Assembly (NCBI RefSeq): GCF_001274945.1
Contig: NZ_LILB01000005.1
Coordinates: forward strand, 748,959 to 812,958
Length of the DNA stretch: 64,000 nucleotides
Source of the DNA: Viridibacillus arvi
Lineage (GTDB): Bacteria > Bacillota > Bacilli > Bacillales_A > Planococcaceae
Direction: 5' to 3'
How positions within the stretch are numbered: the stretch's first letter is position 1; every line of letters starts with the position of its first letter. Positions 57,809 to 64,000 of this stretch are shown here, piece by piece. Made by a program: the position numbers and the translations under genes. Below the pieces are notes generated by a model, which was given only the letters and a program-made list of their open reading frames with translations, was not told the DNA's origin and did not search any database.

Positions 57809-58690
57809 TTAATACCTCGGCTTTCTATCAATTATTTCTTGCAAAAACTGCAGGTAATGATCATAACGATACTGCTTAATTTCTTTGTTCTCTACTGCAG
57901 CTTTCACAGCACATTTTGGTTCTTTTAAGTGTAAACATCCACGAAATTTACAATCCTCTGATATACGCTGTAATTCCGGGAAACAAGATGTTAATTCTTC
58001 TTTTTCAAGTGTATCGAAATCAAAAGAGCTAAATCCAGGTGTATCAGCAATTAATCCGCCAGCGAGTGGGATTAATTCAACATGTCTTGTCGTATGCTTG
58101 CCTCGTCCTAGCGCTTCTGATATTACCCCGGTTTTTAATTCTAATGATGGCATAATTGTATTCAACAAAGTGGATTTCCCAACTCCTGATTGTCCTGCTA
58201 AAACAGTTGTTTTACCTTCTAAGACCTGTTGAATTTTCACCAGTATTTCTGGATCTCCTTTATAGGTTTGAATCACTTCGTAACCTATTTCTTGATAATC
58301 TTTAATATACTGTTGAATTCCATCATTTTCTTCAGAGGTTAATAAATCTGTTTTTGTTAAGCAAATAATCGGGTGGATATGGAAAGATTCTAATGCTACT
58401 AAGAATTTATCCAATAATATTGTATTAAAAGCTGGTTCCTTTGCTGAGAAGACCAGAATTGCTTGGTCAATATTTGACACTGGTGGACGTACTAGCTCGT
58501 TATGACGCTCATGAACGGCGGTGATTGTCCCATCATTGTCTCCTTCAACCACAAAGTCCACAAAGTCACCAACAAGTGGTGAAATACCTCTATTTCGGAA
58601 TACACCACGACCACGACATTGAATCAGTTCACCATCTGAGTGAACATAATAAAATCCGCTTAACGCTTTTCGGATTTGACCTTTCGCCAT
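57809..58690 (-). CDS. rsgA: RsgA, small-subunit maturation GTPase
   Basis: 293 residues. An N-terminal OB fold (~1-70) precedes a circularly permuted GTPase: TKTDLL (G4) comes before GQSGVGKSTLLN (G1, ~170) and DTPGFSSFD (G3). The zinc knuckle is CKFRGCLHLKEPKCAVK. It checks late 30S assembly. In B. subtilis it is called cpgA and is phosphorylated by PrkC, whose gene lies next to it. Confidence 0.98.
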   Translation of the reverse strand: MAKGQIRKALSGFYYVHSDGELIQCRGRGVFRNRGISPLVGDFVDFVVEGDNDGTITAVHERHNELVRPPVSNIDQAILVFSAKEPAFNTILLDKFLVALESFHIHPIICLTKTDLLTSEENDGIQQYIKDYQEIGYEVIQTYKGDPEILVKIQQVLEGKTTVLAGQSGVGKSTLLNTIMPSLELKTGVISEALGRGKHTTRHVELIPLAGGLIADTPGFSSFDFDTLEKEELTSCFPELQRISEDCKFRGCLHLKEPKCAVKAAVENKEIKQYRYDHYLQFLQEIIDRKPRY

Positions 58691-58701
58691 GCGATTCCTC
58701 C

Positions 58702-60684
58702 TTATCGTGATTTTTCCATTTTTTCTAATTGTTCATAAGTTATTGTCTCATCTATAATTATTTTATCATCACGGACAACACGGTAAATTGCTTTTCCTCC
58801 TTCCTCAATCGCTAATTGAGGAAAGATTTTTTTGGATTCAGTAATCTTAAATTCATTTTCAACATTTGCAAGTGAGCGTGTATGATCTTGAATGTAAATA
58901 CGGATGTCTTGCTCCTCGCCCTCTTCTTCAGGGTCGTATGGAATATCAATTGTAGCAACATAAAATTTTACTTGCTTTTGTTGAGGTCCTTTTGAAATCA
59001 CTACGTTAATTGTAGAGCCGATACTTGCCATATTCCCCGCTCGAGGAGTTTGAGAAATAACTTGCCCTTTTGGAATAGTTTCTGAGTAATCCTCTTTTGC
59101 AATATGGACGTTAAAACCAGAAGATTTCGCATAACTTTTTAGAGCAGCTTCATCATATCTTTCTAAATTTCCAATTTGCTCCTGCTCTAGACCCTCACTT
59201 ACAGTAAAAACAATAATTGTGTCAGCAGGTATGACTGAATCACTTGCATCAGGCGTCTGATCTAAAATAGTACCCGGTGCTTGATCAGAGTGCTTCGTTT
59301 TTGTTTTGATATCTTTAAAATTATACTTGGATAGTAATTTTTTTATTGTTTCTATATCGCGGCCTCTATAATCGATTAATGTTACTTTTTTCGGCCCTGA
59401 ACTTACCATGATATCTATTTCAGAACCTTTTTTACGCTCTTTTCCTGCCGAAGGATTCGTAGAAATCACATGACCTTCTTTAATATTATCAGAAGCCTCA
59501 TCAGTTTGTCTTCCGATTTCAAAACCTTTATCTTCAAGTAAATCAATAGCCTTCGCTAACTCTTGTCCAGCAACATCTGGAACTTCCACTTTCTTTTCTT
59601 TGAATAGATTAGGGAATAGAACTAGGACTAATATAAACAATAAAAGAAAAGTAATAATACCACTAACAAATAACAGTAATTTTCTTTTCTTCGATTTCTT
59701 TTTACCGCCCTTGTTTTCCTTTTTTTTATTATCTTCTACCACTGGCATTGCCTTTGTTTTTCCAATGTCCGCATTTTGAATCATTTGAGCCTTCGTAATA
59801 GCTGGCATTGCTTTTGTCTCATCGTGATCAACAGGAGGCAGAAATTTGGATTCATGACTTCGATGTTCTTCAAGAACTGTAGATAAATCTTCCTGAAGTT
59901 CTTCAACAGTAGAATAGCGGTGTGCCGGGTCTTTTGCAGTTGCCTTAAAAACGACATTTTCTAAGCTTTGTGGGATAGAGGGTACAATTGCACGTACTGA
60001 TGGCGTTTCAGATTGTAAATGTTTAAGTGCGATTGCCACTGCTGATTCACCCATAAACGGTAGTTTGCCTGTTAATAATTCATAAAGCACAATTCCTAAT
60101 GCATAGATATCCGATTTTTTAGTTGCTGTTCCTCCACGTGCTTGCTCAGGTGACAAATAATGGACTGTTCCTAAAACCGAATTTGTTTGTGTAAAAGATG
60201 TTGCTGATAATGCAATAGCAATACCAAAATCGGTAATTTTCACATTACCTTCTTGGTCCATTAATATATTTTGTGGTTTAATATCGCGATGAACAATTTG
60301 ATTTTGGTGAGCATGTGCAATAGCTGACGTTAATTGCTCCATTATCATGACACACTTCATCGGTGATAAAGGCGCAAATTCCTGTATGTATTGCTTTAAA
60401 GTTTTGCCTTCAACGTATTCCATAACCAAATAATGCATATCAGCATCTTCACCAACATCGTAAATACTTACAATATTAGGATGTGTAAGGCTTGTGGCAG
60501 ATAACGCTTCCCTTTGGAAACGTCGATGAAGCTCCTCTTCATCGGAAAAGCTATATCGTAGTACTTTAATTGCTACATCTCTATCTAAAATCATATCGTG
60601 TGCAAGATAAACATTGGACATACCGCCGCCGCCAATCCATTCAAGAACTTTATAACGGCCGCTTAATCTTTTTCCAACAAGCAT
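58702..60684 (-). CDS. prkC: PrkC, PASTA-domain Ser/Thr kinase
   Basis: 660 residues. Kinase domain 1-270: GGGGMSNVYLAHD, Lys in DVAIKVL, HRDIKPQNILMD (~132), DFGIA and SPEQARGG. A basic stretch and one membrane helix follow (~335-355). Three PASTA units (~362-425, ~430-495, ~500-562) and a final ~80-residue extracellular domain end it. It senses muropeptides and controls germination and cell-wall growth. It is paired with the phosphatase prpC 2 bp upstream. Confidence 0.98.
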   Translation of the reverse strand: MLVGKRLSGRYKVLEWIGGGGMSNVYLAHDMILDRDVAIKVLRYSFSDEEELHRRFQREALSATSLTHPNIVSIYDVGEDADMHYLVMEYVEGKTLKQYIQEFAPLSPMKCVMIMEQLTSAIAHAHQNQIVHRDIKPQNILMDQEGNVKITDFGIAIALSATSFTQTNSVLGTVHYLSPEQARGGTATKKSDIYALGIVLYELLTGKLPFMGESAVAIALKHLQSETPSVRAIVPSIPQSLENVVFKATAKDPAHRYSTVEELQEDLSTVLEEHRSHESKFLPPVDHDETKAMPAITKAQMIQNADIGKTKAMPVVEDNKKKENKGGKKKSKKRKLLLFVSGIITFLLLFILVLVLFPNLFKEKKVEVPDVAGQELAKAIDLLEDKGFEIGRQTDEASDNIKEGHVISTNPSAGKERKKGSEIDIMVSSGPKKVTLIDYRGRDIETIKKLLSKYNFKDIKTKTKHSDQAPGTILDQTPDASDSVIPADTIIVFTVSEGLEQEQIGNLERYDEAALKSYAKSSGFNVHIAKEDYSETIPKGQVISQTPRAGNMASIGSTINVVISKGPQQKQVKFYVATIDIPYDPEEEGEEQDIRIYIQDHTRSLANVENEFKITESKKIFPQLAIEEGGKAIYRVVRDDKIIIDETITYEQLEKMEKSR

Positions 60685-60686
60685 AC

Positions 60687-61436
60687 TTACACCTCCTTCA
60701 TATTATCTGCAAATAAAATAAGCGAGATATTATCTTCTCCGCCATGTTCATTTGCCAATTGTATCAGTTGTTCACCCTTTTCCTGAATAGGTAATGGCAG
60801 ATGAATAATTGCTTGCATTTCTTGTTTAGTTAATTTGTTACTTAGACCATCAGAACAAACTAATAAATATGAATCAGAAACGAATTGCACCGAATAAAAG
60901 TCTGGTGCAATTGTCGCTTCTGTTCCTAAAGATTTAATGATGTAGTTTTTCTTAGGATGACTTTCGGCTTCTTCTTCACTAATTTCCCCATTATCTACGA
61001 GTACATTCACATAAGAGTGATCTCTTGTAATAAGTTGCAAATTAGTTGCAGTGCTGAAATACACACGACTATCTCCGATGTGACAAATAATACATTCGCC
61101 AGCATCAATCAAAACGGCTATTAAAGTTGTTCCCATGCCGTGACAATTTTCGTGTGATAAAGAATATTGATAAATCGATTCATTGAGTTCTTGAACAGAT
61201 GCTAATAGCCATTCTTTTTTCAATTCAGTTGATTGAAATGACTCCGCATCTGCTTGCAAAAATAACTGTTCAAATCCAGAAACTGCCATACCACTAGCTA
61301 TATCTCCAGCATTGTGTCCACCCATACCATCAGCTACAATGGCAAGTTTATATGCATCTTCGCGTTCAATGAATATAGCCCGGTCCTCATTTACCGTCCT
61401 TTTCCTTCCAATATCACTCGCTACTATATATTCCAC
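60687..61436 (-). CDS. prpC: PrpC, PP2C-type protein phosphatase
   Basis: 249 residues. The metal-binding motifs are NEDRAIF, VADGMGGHNAGDIAS (~35-49), CHIGDSRVYF, VCSDGLSNK and GGEDNISLILF. It removes phosphates placed by PrkC. Gene order rlmN-prpC-prkC-rsgA is that of B. subtilis. Confidence 0.98.
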   Translation of the reverse strand: MEYIVASDIGRKRTVNEDRAIFIEREDAYKLAIVADGMGGHNAGDIASGMAVSGFEQLFLQADAESFQSTELKKEWLLASVQELNESIYQYSLSHENCHGMGTTLIAVLIDAGECIICHIGDSRVYFSTATNLQLITRDHSYVNVLVDNGEISEEEAESHPKKNYIIKSLGTEATIAPDFYSVQFVSDSYLLVCSDGLSNKLTKQEMQAIIHLPLPIQEKGEQLIQLANEHGGEDNISLILFADNMKEV

Positions 61437-61450
61437 AGCCAGTCACCCCA

Positions 61451-62551
61451 TTAATTCGTCGTTTCTTGCTTTCTCTCCTTCGCACGTAATTGACCACATG
61501 CAGCATCAATATCTGAACCGTGCTCGCGTCGAATCGTTACATTAACACCATGATTTTTTAATGTTTTTTCAAAAGAGAAAATATCATTTTTTGGTGTACG
61601 TACATAGTCACGTTCTGGAACATAGTTTACTGGAATCAAGTTCACGTGACATTTAATACCTTTGATTAATCTTGCTAATTCTTCAGCATGTTCTACTTGG
61701 TCATTGACCCCGCCAAATAGACCATATTCAAAACTAACTCGACGACCTGTTTTCTCAGTGTAATAACGAATTGCTTCAATTAGATCTGGTAATTTGTACG
61801 CTTTTGCTATTGGCATCAAACGTAGACGTAATTCTTGGTTAGGTGCGTGTAATGACAAGGCAAAATTAATTTGTAATTGTTCATCTGCAAATTTATAAAT
61901 TGAAGGAATAATACCACTAGTTGATACTGTGATATGGCGCGCACCAATGTTCAATCCTTTTTCATGATTGATAACTTTTAAGAAGCTCATCATGGCATCG
62001 TAGTTATCAAACGGTTCACCGATTCCCATAATAACGACATGACTTACACGTTCACCAACTTCATCTAATGCTTTTTGAACGTTGACAACTTGCTCAACAA
62101 TTTCACCAGCTAATAAATGACGTTTTAATCCTCCTAAAGTAGATGCACAGAATGAACATCCGATACGACAGCCCACTTGTGTCGTTACACAAACAGAGTT
62201 CCCATATTCATGACGCATTAACACAGTTTCAATTGAATAGCCATCTTGTAATTGGAACAAGAACTTGATGGTACCATCTTTAGATTCTTGTTTGATTAAA
62301 GTACTTAATGTACTTAGTTCAAAGTCAGCAGCTAATTTATCACGTAATTCTTTTGATAAGTTAGACATTTCATCGAATGTTGTTACACGTTTTATATATA
62401 ACCAGTCAAAAATTTGGCCTGCACGGAACGGTTTTTCACCGTTGTCCTTTAACCAAGTTTGCATTTCTTCTGGCAATAATGAATAGATTGATTGGCGTAA
62501 TTGTGGTTTTTCTTTTTTTACTCTTACTGGTTTTTGTATTTCTTGATCCAT
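61451..62551 (-). CDS. rlmN: RlmN, radical SAM 23S rRNA/tRNA m2A methyltransferase
   Basis: 366 residues. The 4Fe-4S motif C-x3-C-x2-C is in [12 protein letters not shown] (~130). [11 protein letters not shown] binds AdoMet, and the C-terminal Cys (DAACGQL, ~350) is the second catalytic Cys. It methylates A2503 of 23S rRNA and A37 of tRNAs. Its start overlaps the rsmB stop by one base. Confidence 0.98.
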   Translation of the reverse strand: MDQEIQKPVRVKKEKPQLRQSIYSLLPEEMQTWLKDNGEKPFRAGQIFDWLYIKRVTTFDEMSNLSKELRDKLAADFELSTLSTLIKQESKDGTIKFLFQLQDGYSIETVLMRHEYGNSVCVTTQVGCRIGCSFCASTLGGLKRHLLAGEIVEQVVNVQKALDEVGERVSHVVIMGIGEPFDNYDAMMSFLKVINHEKGLNIGARHITVSTSGIIPSIYKFADEQLQINFALSLHAPNQELRLRLMPIAKAYKLPDLIEAIRYYTEKTGRRVSFEYGLFGGVNDQVEHAEELARLIKGIKCHVNLIPVNYVPERDYVRTPKNDIFSFEKTLKNHGVNVTIRREHGSDIDAACGQLRAKERKQETTN

Positions 62552-63918
62552 TAGTTTGTAAATTCTCCTTTTTTTCTAAAGGCAGCAACGAAAAAGCCAT
62601 CACTGCTAAAGTCTTGTGGAAAGACTTGCATCATTCCGTTTGTTTGAAGCTCTTTGAGTACGTCTGGAACATTTGGTACAGGTTCAAGTTCCATATCCGG
62701 ATGTTTCTCTAAAAATGCAGAAACAGTTCCATCATTCTCAATTTTATCAACTGTACAAGTACTGTAAACCATTTTGCCTTCATTTTTTAATAATTCATAA
62801 GCGGAATCCAGTAATTGTAATTGTATTGGTTGTAGTGATGAGAAATCTTCTTCTCTTTTTGTATATTTAATATCTGGTTTACGTCTAATAACTCCTAATC
62901 CACTACATGGCGCATCGACTAAAATACGATCAAATGATTGCTTTTCAAATTGCTCTGTTGCTTTTCGTCCATCTAATACTTGTGCGTTAATAACAGTTAG
63001 ACCTAGTCGTTCTGCATTGCTTTTAATAAGCTTAAGTTTATGAGCATGTAAATCAGTTGCGATTAACTCGCCTTCATTTTTCATTTTCTCAGCAATATGT
63101 GTTGTTTTACCACCTGGTGCAGCACACATGTCTAAAACTCTCATTCCTGGCTCTACTTGCAAAGCGTAAGCTGGTATCATAGAGCTTTCATCTTGAATGG
63201 TAATCAGACCATTTTTATAAGATTCTGTACGAGCAGCTTGACCCGTTAATAAATGCAAGCATTCCGGCAACACTTTACTACGCACAACTTCAAATTTTTC
63301 ACCCCACAAGCTTTCAAGCGCTTGATCTGTCGTTACTTTTGCTGTATTTACTCGAATAGTTTGTTGTGGAGGTAAATTATTTTCAAACAGCATATCAGAT
63401 GTTTTTTGGATGCCGTAAGCTTCTACATAACGTCGTACTAACCAGACCGGGTGACTCGTTTCAATAGAAAGTCGTTCAATCGGATCTTTAATATTCGTCG
63501 TATCTCTAATTCCGTCACGTAAGACCGAACGTAAAATGCCGTTTACCGTTTTAGAGACACCTTGATGGCGTGCTCGGTGTTTTGCAATCTCAACGGCTTC
63601 ATTTACTGCTGCATGGTCAGGAATTTTCGATAGGTTTGCAATTTGATATAAAGACAAGCGTAGTAACCATCTCACCCAATCATCCAATTTCCCACGTACA
63701 AATGGCTCTAAATAATAATCTAAAGTCATTTTGTATTGAAGTGTACCGTAAGTAATTTCCGTCAAAAGAGCACGGTCCTTCGGCTTAATATTATATTTTT
63801 CAATTGTTTGATGAAGAAGTAAATTACTATATGCTTGCTGTTTATCTACTGCAAGAAGAATAGTTAATGCTGCGTCGCGAACATTACCATCCCAAACTTT
63901 ATCTTTCTTTTTTGTCAT
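62551..63918 (-). CDS. rsmB: RsmB, 16S rRNA m5C967 methyltransferase
   Basis: 455 residues. The N-terminal NusB-like domain (~10-140) has [20 protein letters not shown]. The AdoMet domain has [18 protein letters not shown] (~255), the motif-IV Cys in [16 protein letters not shown], and the catalytic Cys in [12 protein letters not shown]. The ATG overlaps the fmt stop as ATGA. Confidence 0.98.
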   Translation of the reverse strand: MTKKKDKVWDGNVRDAALTILLAVDKQQAYSNLLLHQTIEKYNIKPKDRALLTEITYGTLQYKMTLDYYLEPFVRGKLDDWVRWLLRLSLYQIANLSKIPDHAAVNEAVEIAKHRARHQGVSKTVNGILRSVLRDGIRDTTNIKDPIERLSIETSHPVWLVRRYVEAYGIQKTSDMLFENNLPPQQTIRVNTAKVTTDQALESLWGEKFEVVRSKVLPECLHLLTGQAARTESYKNGLITIQDESSMIPAYALQVEPGMRVLDMCAAPGGKTTHIAEKMKNEGELIATDLHAHKLKLIKSNAERLGLTVINAQVLDGRKATEQFEKQSFDRILVDAPCSGLGVIRRKPDIKYTKREEDFSSLQPIQLQLLDSAYELLKNEGKMVYSTCTVDKIENDGTVSAFLEKHPDMELEPVPNVPDVLKELQTNGMMQVFPQDFSSDGFFVAAFRKKGEFTN

Positions 63919-64000
63919 TCAAAACGGTCCCCAATCTGTAATTTTGACCCGGTACCCCTTAAGTAATCCATCGCAGTCATACGCTTTTTGCCAGCTGGCT
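63915..64000 (-). CDS. fmt: Fmt, methionyl-tRNA formyltransferase (3' end only)
   Basis: The last 27 codons before TGA read PAGKKRMTAMDYLRG, then [19 protein letters not shown]-x-A-x-(D/E)-(Y/F)-LRG is the conserved C-terminal motif of Fmt. The gene continues off the right edge. It formylates initiator Met-tRNA. The 4-nt overlap with rsmB is usual. Confidence 0.93.
   Translation of the reverse strand, partial: PAGKKRMTAMDYLRGTGSKLQIGDRFE

Noticed and set aside
1-64000. CRISPR, insertion sequences, prophage, tRNA or rRNA genes
   Set aside because: No regularly spaced repeats, transposase or integrase-type cargo, or cloverleaf sequences were seen; XerC is the housekeeping recombinase.

Overview
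This window is a piece of a low-GC, endospore-forming, flagellated Bacillota chromosome. The closest gene order I can recall is that of Bacillus subtilis from fmt to flhF, read here from the right edge to the left. Protein details (trimmed FliY, CheY in the fla/che operon, SwrD, SpoVM, PrkC/PrpC, FapR, CodY) fit Bacillales. A Planococcaceae-type genus (Lysinibacillus/Solibacillus group) is my best guess, but this is inference. Every recognised gene except rpmB lies on the minus strand. No mobile element, CRISPR array, tRNA or rRNA was seen.

Layout, in transcription order from the right edge: (1) 64000-56315, fmt(3' end)-rsmB-rlmN-prpC-prkC-rsgA-rpe-thiN-spoVM, a tightly packed run joining translation, Ser/Thr phosphorylation and ribosome assembly, and ending in a 52-codon spoVM. 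(2) rpmB on the plus strand, convergent with spoVM. (3) 55862-49327, yloU-fakA, then sdaAB-sdaAA-recG, then the FapR-controlled lipid operon fapR-plsX-fabD-fabG-acpP (to 46353). (4) rnc-smc-ftsY, ylxM-ffh, rpsP-khpA, rimM-trmD, rplS, lepB-rbgA: RNA processing, chromosome condensation, SRP targeting and ribosome maturation. (5) rnhB-ylqG-ylqH, where the last two are flagellar-secretion paralogues (FliK-like and FlhB C-terminal-like), then sucCD, dprA, topA, trmFO, xerC-hslV-hslU and codY. (6) 19808-1, the fla/che operon flgB-flgC-fliE-fliF-fliG-fliH-fliI-fliJ-(MotE-like)-fliK-flgD-(TIGR02530-type)-flgE-swrD-fliL-fliM-fliY-cheY-fliO-fliP-fliQ-fliR-flhB-flhA-flhF(5' part). It builds the basal body, switch, export apparatus and hook in that order.

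Several promoters and terminators can be read directly. SigA-type promoters precede codY, topA, sucC, lepB, rplS, rpsP, ylxM, rnc, fapR, sdaAB and rpmB. A SigD-type (flagellar sigma) candidate precedes rnhB-ylqG-ylqH. A FapR operator lies just downstream of the fapR -10 box. In several places the -35 box of one unit is built from the terminator of the previous unit.

The most notable items are: an unannotatably short spoVM with a TTG start and a low-complexity basic C-terminal extension that runs into the shared terminator; a stand-alone FlhB C-terminal domain gene (ylqH) paired with a FliK-like gene behind a possible SigD promoter; a hairpin between the Shine-Dalgarno sequence and the start codon of swrD; and an HslV whose N-terminus lacks the exposed Ser/Thr expected after Met removal. 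I found no evidence for a wholly new multi-gene system; the window is mostly conserved core chromosome.
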